In this document: piece after piece, positions 52,698 through 60,754 of the stretch
Numbering within the stretch: the stretch's first letter is position 1
Layout: the number at the start of each line of letters is the position of its first letter
Assembly: GCF_030731045.1 (NCBI RefSeq)
Contig: NZ_JAVALS010000001.1
Coordinates: 1-64,000 of the forward strand
Direction of reading: 5' to 3'
Origin: Arthrobacter horti
Lineage (GTDB): Bacteria; Actinomycetota; Actinomycetes; Actinomycetales; Micrococcaceae
DNA length: 64,000 nt
The notes under the pieces: generated by a model
What the model saw: only the letters and a program-made list of their open reading frames with translations
What the model was told of the DNA's origin: nothing
Databases searched by the model: none
Program-made: the position numbers and the translations under genes

Positions 52698-53927
52698 TCA
52701 ATGAGCCCGCGGCGAGTGACGGTCATGAGCGGGTCTCTGAGGCGGGGCCAGGCGCCCGACGGCCAGAGCGGTCTGCAGGACATAGGCCTCGCGCGGGATC
52801 AGCGGATCCCAGCCTGTGACGTCACAGACCCTCTTGAGCCGGTAACGGACCGTGTTGGCGTGGACGAACAGTTCCCGGGCCGTCGCCTCCAGGGAGTGCC
52901 CCAGCTCCAGGTAGGTGCTCAGGGTGTCGACCAGGCCGTTCGATGCGGCCAGCAGGGGACGGTAGATCCCGGTCACGAGCTGACGGCGCGCCGTCTCATC
53001 GCCGGAGATGACGCGCTCCGGGAGCAGGTCCCCGGCGGCGACGGGCCGTGGCGCGGCGGGCCAGGCGCGGGCCGCGGTGAGACCGGCGAACGCGGCCTGT
53101 GCGGAGAGGCTGGCGTCGGTCAGGGACGCCGCTTCGGGGCCGTGGACCACGGGGCCGGGGGCGAAGAGGTCTCCCAGGCGGGCCAGGGAGTTCTCCCGGT
53201 CGTGCAGGCCGCCGAGCACCAGGATCAGCCGGTCGCCTTGGATGCCCACCAGGGCGTCCTCGGCGTACCGGCCGGCGGTGCGCCGCAGTTCGCTCACATA
53301 GCTGGCGCTCGGTTCCAGCGGAGCTTTTCCGACCACCACGGTGAACCGTTCTTGAGCCTTCCAGCCGAGTGCGGCGATGCGGGAGCGGAGCGCGTCGGTG
53401 TTCTCACCGCGCAGGATGGCGTCCACGATGAGGGCTTCCAGCCGGGTGTCCCAGGAGCCGCGGGATTCGGCCGCACGGGCGTAGACGTCCGCCGCGGCGA
53501 AGGCGACTTCGCGGGAGTACCGCAGCACGGCCTCGCGGAGTTCGGGCTGAGCGGCCTCCGGGGCCAGGACGGGGACCTGTTCCTCCACCACTTCCACCAC
53601 GATCCGGATGAGCTGGAGCGCCTTCTGCAGACTGATGGCGCGCGTCATCTCGCTCGGGGCTGTGCCGAAGACGTCGGACAGGATCCAGGCGGGGGAGCTG
53701 GGACGCTCATACCAGGTGACGAAGTTGGCGATGCCGTTCTGCGCCACGAGGCCCAGCGTGGACCGCTCGTCGGCGCTGAGCCGGGCGTACCAGGGGAGGG
53801 AGGCCTCCAGCTGCCGCGTCGTGCGGGTGGAGAGCTGGCCGACGTTGGCGCGGAGCTTCTTCAGAGTCTCAGCCTTCTCGGCCGAGGTGCTCGGGCCGCT
53901 GCTCGGCCGACCTTCGGGCGGGATCAT
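52698..53927 (-). CDS. fasR: PucR-type HTH regulator of fatty acid synthesis (FasR-like)
   Basis: 409 residues: a helical N-terminal part (ETLKKLRANVGQLSTRTTRQLE), a GGDEF-like degenerate middle (RFTVVVGKAPLE...GDRLILVLGGLHD) and a C-terminal PucR HTH (YLELGHSLEATARELFVHANTVRYRLKRV). In Streptomyces the gene in this position, fasR, activates fabD-fabH-acpP-fabF; the order is identical here. ATG 53927 is preferred over a 38-codon longer frame because a TATGCT -10 lies 7 bases before it, implying a leaderless mRNA, and because an operator-like palindrome sits at its -35. Confidence 0.83.
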   Translation of the reverse strand: MIPPEGRPSSGPSTSAEKAETLKKLRANVGQLSTRTTRQLEASLPWYARLSADERSTLGLVAQNGIANFVTWYERPSSPAWILSDVFGTAPSEMTRAISLQKALQLIRIVVEVVEEQVPVLAPEAAQPELREAVLRYSREVAFAAADVYARAAESRGSWDTRLEALIVDAILRGENTDALRSRIAALGWKAQERFTVVVGKAPLEPSASYVSELRRTAGRYAEDALVGIQGDRLILVLGGLHDRENSLARLGDLFAPGPVVHGPEAASLTDASLSAQAAFAGLTAARAWPAAPRPVAAGDLLPERVISGDETARRQLVTGIYRPLLAASNGLVDTLSTYLELGHSLEATARELFVHANTVRYRLKRVCDVTGWDPLIPREAYVLQTALAVGRLAPPQRPAHDRHSPRAH

Positions 53928-53934
53928 GGACCCC

Positions 53935-53976
53935 AGCATAGCGAGCGAGGGCCGCCGATTTGTGTGAAGGCTACAA
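53935..53976 (-). promoter_or_regulatory. fasR promoter with FasR-type operator
   Basis: On the - strand TATGCT (plus coordinates 53935-53940) would start transcription at the fasR ATG. The half-conserved palindrome TTGTGTGAAGGCTACAA (53960-53976) covers the -35 position and matches the fabD-promoter site in 14 of 17 bases. Confidence 0.55.
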
Positions 53977-54004
53977 CTGCATGCCAAACACCCAGGAAAG
54001 CGCG

Positions 54005-54034
54005 ACGACGACGGCGGCCGCCCGCCGTCGTCGT
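54005..54034 (-). terminator. Second hairpin between aceE and fasR
   Basis: 13-bp arms ACGACGACGGCGG and complement, 4-base loop, downstream of aceE and upstream of the fasR operator; a back-up terminator insulating fasR. Confidence 0.5.
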
Positions 54035-54060
54035 GCGTCACCGCATGGCGCGGGAAAACG

Positions 54061-54098
54061 GAGAGGCCCCCGTCCCGCGTGGGGGACAGGGGCCTCTC
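54061..54098 (-). terminator. aceE terminator
   Basis: 10-bp outer arms GAGAGGCCCC/GGGGCCTCTC with an inner TCCC/GGGA stem, followed on the - strand by CCGTTTTCC. 15 bases after the aceE stop. Confidence 0.8.
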
Positions 54099-54113
54099 GA
54101 TGACGAGGGGACG

Positions 54114-56852
54114 TCAGGCGTCGCCGCCCGCGCCGCCGGTGGTGCCGGCGTTGACGTTCGTCAGTTCGTACTTGGCGATCGCTTCGCGCGGTGCGGAGGC
54201 GTCCACCTTGCCCTCGGCGGCCAGCTGCTGCAGGACGGCCACCACGATCGAGTGGGTGTCGTTCTTGAAGAAGCGGCGGGCTGCCTGGCGGGTGTCGGAG
54301 AAGCCGAAGCCGTCCGCGCCGAGGCTGGTGAAGCGGTTCGGCAGGTACTGGCGCACCTGGTCGGAGACCGCACGCATGTAGTCGGAGACGGCCACCACGG
54401 GGTGGGGGTTGTCCGCGAGCTTCTGCGTCAGGTACGGGGTGCGCAGCTCATCCGGGTTGAGCAGGTTGTGCTCGTCCGCGGCGATGCCATCACGGCGCAG
54501 CTCGTTGAAGGAGGTGACGGAGAAGACGTCGGCGGCCACGCCCCAGTCCTCGGCGAGAACCTTCTGGGCCTCCAGGCCCCACGGCACGGAGACACCGGCG
54601 GCCAGGATGTTGGCGCGCGGGCCGTCCACGGTGGGGGCGCTGATGTGGTGGATGCCGCGGACGATGCCGTCCACGTCCACGCCTTCCGGCTGGGCCGGCT
54701 GGTGGATCGGCTCGTTGTACACCGTGAGGTAGTACATGACGTTCGGGTCCTGGGAGTCCGGGCCGTACATCTGCTCCAAGCCGTGCCGCACGATGTGCGC
54801 GATCTCGTAGCCGTAGGCCGGGTCGTAGGCGCGGACCGCGGGGTTGGTGCCGGCCAGGATCAGAGAATGGCCGTCGGCGTGCTGCAGGCCTTCACCGGTC
54901 AGGGTGGTGCGGCCGGCGGTGGCGCCGATGACGAAGCCACGGGTCATCTGGTCCGCGGCGGCCCAGAAGGAGTCACCGGTGCGCTGGAAGCCGAACATCG
55001 AGTAGAACACGTAGATCGGGACCAGCGGGACGCCGTGGGTGGCGTAGGCGGTGCCGGCGGCGGTGAACGCGGCGACGGCGCCGGCCTCGTTGATGCCGGG
55101 GTGGATCAGCTGCCCGAGCGGGGACTCCTTGTACGCCAGGACGAGCTCGCGGTCCACGGACAGATAGTTCTGTCCCTTGGGGTTGTAGATCTTGGCGGTG
55201 GGGAAGAACGCGTCCATGCCGAAGGTGCGGGACTCGTCGGGGACGATCAGGGCGACGTGCTTGCCGAAGTCCTTGTCACGCAGGAGGTCCTTGAGCATGC
55301 GGACGAACGCCATGGTGGTGGCGGCCTTCTGCTTGCCGGAACCCTTGTGGGCCACCTCGTAGGCCTTCTCCGCCGGGAGGACGAGCTCCTGGTGCTTGTG
55401 ACGGCGCTCGGGCAGGGAACCGCCCAGGGCCGCGCGGCGCTCCATCATGTACTGGATCTCGGGGGCTTCGGTGCCCGGGTGGTAGTACGGCGGGCGGTAG
55501 AGGTCCTTCTCCAGCTCGGCGTCGGAAACCGGGATGCGGAGGTGATCGCGGAAGGCCTTCAGGTCCTCCATGGTCAGCTTCTTCATCTGGTGCGTGGCGT
55601 TGCGGGCCTCGAAGTGGGTGCCGAGGCCGTAGCCCTTGACCGTCTTGGCCAGGATGACCGTCGGCTTGCCCTTGAACTCGGTGGCGGCCTTGTAGGCGGC
55701 GTAGACCTTGCGGTAGTCGTGACCACCGCGCTTGAGGTTCCAGATCTGCTCGTCATCGAGCTCGGCGACGAGTTCCTTGGTCTGCGGGGTCCGGCCGAAG
55801 AAGTGCTCACGCACGAAGGCACCGGATTCGGCCTTGTACGTCTGGTAGTCACCGTCGACGGTGGTGTTCATCAGATCCACTAGGGCGCCGTCACGGTCCT
55901 TGGACAGCAGATCGTCCCACTCGCGGCCCCAGACGACCTTGATGACGTTCCAGCCGGCGCCGCGGAAGAACGCCTCGAGTTCCTGCATGATCTTGCCGTT
56001 GCCGCGGACGGGGCCGTCCAGGCGCTGGAGGTTGCAGTTGATGACGAAGTTCAGGTTGTCCAGGCCCTCGTTGGCGGCCAGCTGCAGCAGGCCGCGGCTT
56101 TCCGGCTCGTCCATTTCACCGTCGCCCAGGAACGCCCAGACCTGCTGGTCACTGGTGTCTTTCAGGCCGCGGTTGTGCAGGTAACGGTTGGACTGGGCCT
56201 GGTAGATGGCGTTCATGGGGCCGATGCCCATGGACACGGTGGGGAACTCCCAGAAGTGGGGCATCAGGCGCGGATGCGGATAGGAGGAAAGGGCGTGGCC
56301 TTCCTTCGACTTCTCCTGGCGGAAGCCGTCCAGGTCCTCTTCGGACAGGCGGCCTTCCATGAAGGCGCGGGCGTACATGCCGGGGGAGGCGTGGCCCTGG
56401 AAGAAGACCTGGTCGCCGCCGCCGGCGTGGTCCTTGCCGCGGAAGAAGTGGTTGAAGCCGACTTCGTAGAGGGTCGCGGCACCGGCGTAGGTGGAGATGT
56501 GGCCGCCGACGCCGATGTCGGCGCGCTGGGCGCGGTGCACCATGATCGCGGCATTCCAGCGCATGTAGGCGCGGTAGCGGCGCTCAAACTCCTCGTTGCC
56601 GGGGAAGGCAGGCTCATCATCGACGGGGATGGTGTTCACGTAGTCGGTGGTGGTCACCATCGGCACGCCCACGGACTGGGCACCCGCGCGCTGCAGCAGG
56701 GAGCGCATCACGAAGCGGGCACGTTCGGAGCCGCGCTCCTTCACGAGTGCGTCGAAGGATTCGACCCACTCACTGGTCTCCTCCGGATCCGTATCCGGCA
56801 CGCCGGCGGTCAGACCGCTCAGGATCGAAGGGGTGATTTCTTCAGCAGCCAC
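54114..56852 (-). CDS. aceE: Pyruvate dehydrogenase E1 component (homodimeric)
   Basis: Thiamine-diphosphate enzyme that decarboxylates pyruvate and acetylates the E2 lipoyl domain, feeding acetyl-CoA to the adjacent fab genes. 912 residues: [20 protein letters not shown], the ThDP motif [12 protein letters not shown]...[14 protein letters not shown], and [22 protein letters not shown] 56852 with AGAGAGG upstream is used; the frame is open 21 codons further. Its cofactor is made with thiC and thiL from this window. Confidence 0.95.
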   Translation of the reverse strand: MAAEEITPSILSGLTAGVPDTDPEETSEWVESFDALVKERGSERARFVMRSLLQRAGAQSVGVPMVTTTDYVNTIPVDDEPAFPGNEEFERRYRAYMRWNAAIMVHRAQRADIGVGGHISTYAGAATLYEVGFNHFFRGKDHAGGGDQVFFQGHASPGMYARAFMEGRLSEEDLDGFRQEKSKEGHALSSYPHPRLMPHFWEFPTVSMGIGPMNAIYQAQSNRYLHNRGLKDTSDQQVWAFLGDGEMDEPESRGLLQLAANEGLDNLNFVINCNLQRLDGPVRGNGKIMQELEAFFRGAGWNVIKVVWGREWDDLLSKDRDGALVDLMNTTVDGDYQTYKAESGAFVREHFFGRTPQTKELVAELDDEQIWNLKRGGHDYRKVYAAYKAATEFKGKPTVILAKTVKGYGLGTHFEARNATHQMKKLTMEDLKAFRDHLRIPVSDAELEKDLYRPPYYHPGTEAPEIQYMMERRAALGGSLPERRHKHQELVLPAEKAYEVAHKGSGKQKAATTMAFVRMLKDLLRDKDFGKHVALIVPDESRTFGMDAFFPTAKIYNPKGQNYLSVDRELVLAYKESPLGQLIHPGINEAGAVAAFTAAGTAYATHGVPLVPIYVFYSMFGFQRTGDSFWAAADQMTRGFVIGATAGRTTLTGEGLQHADGHSLILAGTNPAVRAYDPAYGYEIAHIVRHGLEQMYGPDSQDPNVMYYLTVYNEPIHQPAQPEGVDVDGIVRGIHHISAPTVDGPRANILAAGVSVPWGLEAQKVLAEDWGVAADVFSVTSFNELRRDGIAADEHNLLNPDELRTPYLTQKLADNPHPVVAVSDYMRAVSDQVRQYLPNRFTSLGADGFGFSDTRQAARRFFKNDTHSIVVAVLQQLAAEGKVDASAPREAIAKYELTNVNAGTTGGAGGDA

Positions 56853-57196
56853 GTCAAACCTCTCTTTGATGCAACTGCGGCGCCTCGCTGATCCAGGGGC
56901 CACCGCACGCGGCAATTCGCTTCCGGGCGCCGGGCAGGTGCCCCGGCGCTCTCAACTTGTCACTCGTCCTGCGCGCCCGGGGTCCCGGGCACGACTCACT
57001 CGTGTTCACGGATCACTCTAGCCCTCAGCCCAGACGGTTGGCATTCGGCGATCGTCGCAATCTGCCTGCTGGCTGGGGTGCGGTTTTCCCCTGCGAACAG
57101 GAATTCGTCGTCAACCCATGCGAAAGGGCGTCCCATGAAGCACAATGGGAGAACACGGACCGGGGAGAGTCACCGGGCCATCACGAGGAGGAACGA
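56853..57196. other. Divergent intergenic region aceE / DUF3052 gene
   Basis: 344 bases between divergent genes. A TAGAGT -10-like element (- strand, near 57019) could serve aceE, leaving a leader of about 160 bases; CACAAT near 57152 could serve the + strand gene. No palindrome of operator size and no conserved riboswitch was recognised. Confidence 0.4.
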
Positions 57197-57616
57197 GTGA
57201 GCGAGGCCGACGCCGTCGCGGACGTCACCATTGCCAGCCGTCTGGGATTCAAAGACGGGGACCTGATCCAGGAGTTCGGCTACGACGAGGATGTCGATTT
57301 CGACCTCCGCGCGGACATCGAGGACATCATCGGCTCGGAGCTGCTGGACGAGGACGAACAGGAGGTCGTGGACGCCGTCATCCTCTGGTGGCGTGACGAG
57401 GACGGGGATCTGGTGGACGCGCTTGTCGATGTCCTCCCCGCGCTCGAGGGCGACGGAGTGGTCTGGATCCTGACCCCCAAGTCCGGGCGTGAGGGCTACG
57501 TCCCTCCCACGGACATCCAGCACGCGGCCCCCACCGCGGGGCTCCACAGCACCTCCACCATCTCGGCGGCCAAAGACTGGTCCGGTACCCGACTGGTGTT
57601 CAGGAAGAAGAAGTGA
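57197..57616 (+). CDS. DUF3052 family protein
   Basis: 139 residues, very acidic. IASRLGFKDGDLIQEFGYDEDVD then DAVILWWRDEDGDLVDALVD and GVVWILTPKSGREGYVPP are typical of DUF3052, an actinobacterial family beside aceE with unknown function. GTG 57197 follows GAGGAGGAACG. Its stop overlaps the peroxiredoxin ATG (TGATG). Confidence 0.85.
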   Translation: MSEADAVADVTIASRLGFKDGDLIQEFGYDEDVDFDLRADIEDIIGSELLDEDEQEVVDAVILWWRDEDGDLVDALVDVLPALEGDGVVWILTPKSGREGYVPPTDIQHAAPTAGLHSTSTISAAKDWSGTRLVFRKKK

Positions 57617-58110
57617 TGTCGGAACAGCTGACGAATCCCCTTGGCCTGGTGTCTCCGGTGGTCGGCGAGGTCGCTCCCGACTTCACCCTGGTGAACCAGT
57701 TCGGCGAGGACGTGAGCCTGAGCGGCCTCCGCGGCCACCCCGTCGTCGTGGTCTTCTTCCCCTTCGCCTTCTCCGGCATCTGCACGGGCGAACTGTGTGA
57801 GATCCGGGACAACATCTCGCTCTTCGCCGGCCTCGATGCGAAGGTTCTGGCGGTGTCCGTGGACAGCAAGTTCGCGTTGCGGGCCTGGGCGGACCAGCAG
57901 GGGTACGACTTCGACCTCCTCGCGGACTTCTGGCCGCACGGCGAGGTCGCCCGGCAGTACGGGGTGTTCGACGAGGCGTCCGGCATGGCCGTGCGCGGCA
58001 CGTTCATCCTCGATGAGGAGGGCGTGGTGCGTTACGCGGTGGTCAACCCCCGCGGCCAGGCGCGCGACTTCGAGGCTTATCGTGAGGCGCTCGGGGCGCT
58101 GACCGTATGA
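57616..58110 (+). CDS. AhpE-type one-cysteine peroxiredoxin
   Basis: Reduces peroxides and peroxynitrite via a thiol. 164 residues: GEVAPDFTLVNQFGEDVSL, then PFAFSGICTGELCEIRD, where the first Cys is the peroxidatic one in the AhpE P-x-x-F-x-G-x-C context, and a second Cys five residues later may resolve it (mycobacterial AhpE lacks it). ATG overlaps the DUF3052 gene; sir2 ATG overlaps its stop (ATGA), so the three are an operon. Confidence 0.87.
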   Translation: MSEQLTNPLGLVSPVVGEVAPDFTLVNQFGEDVSLSGLRGHPVVVVFFPFAFSGICTGELCEIRDNISLFAGLDAKVLAVSVDSKFALRAWADQQGYDFDLLADFWPHGEVARQYGVFDEASGMAVRGTFILDEEGVVRYAVVNPRGQARDFEAYREALGALTV

Positions 58111-59012
58111 GTCCGCACGACGACGGCGGGCCGCTGGAAGCTGCGATCGAGCAGCTGAGGGGCCGCGCCGTCGTCGTGCTCACCGGGGCGGGCATCAGCA
58201 CCGACTCCGGCATCCCCGCCTATCGCGGGCCGAATTCCCGGCCGTCGAATCCGATCACGGTGCAGGAGTACATGGGGTCTGCCGAGGCCCGGCAGCGGTA
58301 CTGGGCGCGGAACCATCTTGGCTGGCGCCGGGTGAAGTGGGCGGCCCCGAACGACGGGCACTTGGCCCTGGCCGAGCTGGAGCGCGGAGGCGTGGTGCGG
58401 GCCGTGATCACGCAGAACGTGGACCGGCTGCACGAGGACTCCGGCAGTGAGAACGTGGTGGACCTGCACGGGCGGGTGGACCAGATCATCTGCACGGACT
58501 GCGGTGACCTGCTGAGACGGCGCACGCTCGAGGAGATGCTGACGGCGCTGAATCCGGGATTCGTGGAGCGGGCCGAGGCGATGGGCGTGGTGGAGGCACC
58601 GGACGCCGACGCGCAGATCGACGATTCGCTGGCGCGGGAGTTCCACGTGGCGCCGTGCCCGCGGTGCGGGGGAGTGCTGAAGCCGGACTTCGTGTTCTTC
58701 GGTGAGAACGTGCCGAAGCCGCGGCTGGCGCGGGCGCTGAAGCTCGTGGAGGAGACGGAGGCGCTGCTGGTGGCGGGGACGTCGCTGACCGTGATGAGCG
58801 GGCTGCGGTTCGTGCGTCAGGCGGCCAAGGCAGGGACGCCGGTGGTGCTGGTCAACCAGGGTCCGACGCGCGGGGACGAGCTTGCGACGGTCCGGCTGCA
58901 CTCCGGGACGTCGCAGACGCTGAGGGCGTTCGCGGACGCGCTGCTGCCGGCCAGGCGGGCGCGGTACGAGCCCGGCGCCGATCGATTGGCCGCTGAGCAG
59001 GCGATCCGCTAA
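58107..59012 (+). CDS. Sir2-family NAD-dependent protein deacetylase
   Basis: NAD-dependent removal of acyl groups from lysines. 301 residues: GAGISTDSGIPAYRG (NAD), TQNVDRLHE, catalytic His in VDLHGR, a Zn finger with CTDCGDL and CPRCGG, and VLKPDFVFFGENV. The residues between are of the SIRT4-like/class II type. Coupled to the peroxiredoxin gene; tRNA-Val follows 38 bases later. Confidence 0.92.
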   Translation: MSPHDDGGPLEAAIEQLRGRAVVVLTGAGISTDSGIPAYRGPNSRPSNPITVQEYMGSAEARQRYWARNHLGWRRVKWAAPNDGHLALAELERGGVVRAVITQNVDRLHEDSGSENVVDLHGRVDQIICTDCGDLLRRRTLEEMLTALNPGFVERAEAMGVVEAPDADAQIDDSLAREFHVAPCPRCGGVLKPDFVFFGENVPKPRLARALKLVEETEALLVAGTSLTVMSGLRFVRQAAKAGTPVVLVNQGPTRGDELATVRLHSGTSQTLRAFADALLPARRARYEPGADRLAAEQAIR

Positions 59013-59050
59013 GGTTGATACCTGTCGGCCGCGGTGCGGCCGGCGATCCA

Positions 59051-59123
59051 GGGCCTTTAGCTCAGCTGGTAGAGCGCCACGTTTACACCGTGGATGTCAT
59101 CGGTTCGATCCCGGTAGGGCCCA
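59051..59123 (+). tRNA. tRNA-Val (anticodon UAC)
   Basis: A full cloverleaf: 7-bp acceptor GGGCCTT/AGGGCCC, D-stem GCTC/GAGC, anticodon stem CCACG/CGTGG with loop TTTACAC (anticodon TAC), T-loop GGTTCGATCCC. 73 bases with A73, CCA not encoded. It marks the border of a less GC-rich accessory region; tRNA 3' ends are common integration sites, but no repeated copy of its 3' end was found in the window. Confidence 0.96.
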
Positions 59124-59145
59124 CGTAGCTAGACTCCCTGAAACG

Positions 59146-59202
59146 CCCGCCATTGCTGGGAAGTAGGGCCACAACGGCCCCCAGCATGGCGGGTTTTTCT
59201 TT
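59146..59202 (+). terminator. Rho-independent terminator after tRNA-Val
   Basis: CCCGCCATTGCTGGG pairs with CCCAGCATGGCGGG (one mismatch), inner GGGCC/GGCCC stem, then TTTTTCTTTTCC. A textbook terminator. Confidence 0.85.
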
Positions 59203-59374
59203 TCCTTTCACGCTGTCATGACGCTTTCGCGGTCCTGTGTTTAGGACACTTAGGGAAACTAGACCGCCCCGAAACCGCCCCCAACGCTGCAGAAACAGCG
59301 CTATTCCGGCCTCCACGCTGTACGGATAAGAACCGGAACCAAGCCTGGCCGTGTCGAACGAGTAAGGGCGATGC
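59203..59374. other. Intergenic stretch after tRNA-Val
   Basis: No gene seen. It includes a degenerate copy of the sequence around the tRNA terminator (about 59259-59289 resembles 59129-59159) and a GTCCT...AGGAC small inverted repeat. Possibly remnants of an integration event, but without a clear attachment repeat. Confidence 0.3.
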
Positions 59375-60109
59375 TTACCTCTGGATCATGCCCAGCATCA
59401 TGGACGCAGTCGCTGCGATGCCGGTTCCTGCTGCGCTTGATGCGGCATCTGTCGTGAATCCGCTCAGCCAACGTAGAGCTGAACGGACCTTCGAATTCTT
59501 TGCCTCGTGTTCTGCGACTGCGTTGCGCAACACGTCCGCCAGACGTTCAAGTTCGGTGGCAGTTTCTGGTGTCTGATGTGAGGCCTCCATGTAGATGACT
59601 CGAACTAGGTCGAGGAGGCGGTCCTCGACCTCATCCCAGTGGTATTCGAAGCCCCCGTTTACGATCTGGTCTCCGGTGCCGATATGGGCGGGCCCATAGA
59701 CAACATACGAGGGCGGAGCAGGAACGGCCGGTGTGTACTCGTGGTATGAGGTCGGTGTGAGGGCAACGGATGTAGGTAGGGCACTTTGAAGAATGACTTG
59801 GGTATTCCAGGCGAAGTCCGGGAACTCTGCCCACCCTCGATGCATCATGTACTCCAGCACCTTCAGCAGTCGGTCAGTCGGCCAGCCAAACGACCGCCAG
59901 AATCTCCATCCCACGCTGATTGGGCGGTCTGGGCCGGGCGAGCTCGCCCTGAGCTCGCTCAGGATTGCCACTGCCATCTCTTCTCTCTCGTCCTCAGCGA
60001 GCGAGAGATTTGCGAATTTGATGCGGCGTACTCGAATGAACCGTGCTGCGGCCACGCCAAGTGCGGCCAAGATAATCGCAGGTCCGTACGTCAGCGTCCA
60101 CTCAACCAT
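59375..60109 (-). CDS. Membrane-anchored protein of unknown function (possible conflict-system component)
   Basis: 244 residues. One N-terminal TM helix (about 6-24), a charged middle with two likely winged-helix-sized helices (WRFWRSFGWPTDRLLKVLEY), a short beta/Gly motif VVYGPAHIGTGDQIVNGGF, a helix (ETATELERLADVLRNAVAEHE) and a C-terminal amphipathic/hydrophobic stretch (AASSAAGTGIAATASMMLG). The 'IG..DQ.VN.G' motif followed by short helices and a Gly/Ala-rich tail resembles adaptor-like proteins of bacterial immune clusters, an inference only. ATG has a TAGCCT element 6 bases upstream, hinting at leaderless expression. Confidence 0.6.
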   Translation of the reverse strand: MVEWTLTYGPAIILAALGVAAARFIRVRRIKFANLSLAEDEREEMAVAILSELRASSPGPDRPISVGWRFWRSFGWPTDRLLKVLEYMMHRGWAEFPDFAWNTQVILQSALPTSVALTPTSYHEYTPAVPAPPSYVVYGPAHIGTGDQIVNGGFEYHWDEVEDRLLDLVRVIYMEASHQTPETATELERLADVLRNAVAEHEAKNSKVRSALRWLSGFTTDAASSAAGTGIAATASMMLGMIQR

Positions 60110-60150
60110 GGGCTCAGGCTAGCGGTTGAGGCCACATCCTCTTCCGAAGA

Positions 60151-60187
60151 TTGACATTTGTGTCATTGATGCGTCTAGCCTTGTCAT
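60151..60187 (+). promoter_or_regulatory. Leaderless promoter with overlapping inverted repeat
   Basis: TTGACA (60151-60156) and TAGCCT (60176-60181), 19-base spacer; the first base of the ATG at 60188 is 7 bases after the -10, so the mRNA would be leaderless. TGACATTTGTGTCA (60152-60165) is a 5-bp-arm palindrome covering the -35: a repressor-site candidate. Confidence 0.5.
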
Positions 60188-60544
60188 ATGACCATGTGCG
60201 GTGTTTGCCATGTTGATGTCGATAAGAGTGCGGGTCCGCACGTCCATGACCCGAAGCCATGCAGTTCCTGCGGAAGGGTGCTTCCTGCGGCAAGCTATAG
60301 GTTGCACCCGAGTTCAGCTGATGGTCGCCGCCATCAGTGCGAGGACTGCATCTTGAGATCTGCAAATGCGAAGCGAGCGCAGCACGCGGAGAGCTGGGAC
60401 CTGGCTCGTAAGTCAAGAGGTGCTCGCTTCATGGCCGCCGGATTCACTTGGATGATCAAGACATCAGACGGTCGGCTTCTGACCCCGGAACAAGCCGAGG
60501 AGGAACTCGATTGGCGAGATCAGGACGATCGGGACTTCTGGTGA
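60188..60544 (+). CDS. Cys-rich (zinc-binding) hypothetical protein
   Basis: 118 residues. Three Cys pairs, MCGVCHVDVD, PCSSCGRVL and CEDCIL, with interspersed His (HVHD, HQ), suggest a treble-clef/zinc-ribbon fold like those in HNH nucleases or phage-type zinc proteins, but no His-Asn-His catalytic set is visible. The C-terminal part (LLTPEQAEEELDWRDQDDRD) is acidic. Its promoter is described separately. Composition is less GC-rich than the core genes. Family not recognised. Confidence 0.55.
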   Translation: MTMCGVCHVDVDKSAGPHVHDPKPCSSCGRVLPAASYRLHPSSADGRRHQCEDCILRSANAKRAQHAESWDLARKSRGARFMAAGFTWMIKTSDGRLLTPEQAEEELDWRDQDDRDFW

Positions 60545-60754
60545 ACCCTTGGATGCCGGGGTGGCCGGTCTGGCGCGTGACCCGCACTGCGGATCGCATG
60601 GGATGCAGTTCCAGATATATGAGGCCATGACGTTCGTGGCAGTTGACCGAGCCTAGCTGCCGGCGGCGCCCGTATCTCCATATGACCGCCGCTGGTTCAC
60701 CTGGTGAAGTTACGCATTGCCCGTCAACGACGTGTTCTGCCGCACACTGAGCTT

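Noticed and set aside
52701..55883. Long + strand frame over fasR and aceE
   Set aside because: Antisense shadow; both - strand genes have complete family motifs.
59129..59289. Imperfect direct repeat (59129-59159 vs 59259-59289) as attachment sites
   Set aside because: The copies are only loosely similar, do not include the tRNA 3' end, and enclose no element.
59083..59316. 77-codon - strand frame across tRNA-Val and its terminator
   Set aside because: Overlaps an evident tRNA and terminator; no motif.
60448..60630. 60-codon + frame after the Cys-rich gene
   Set aside because: Overlaps the Cys-rich gene out of frame, no start context and no recognisable sequence.
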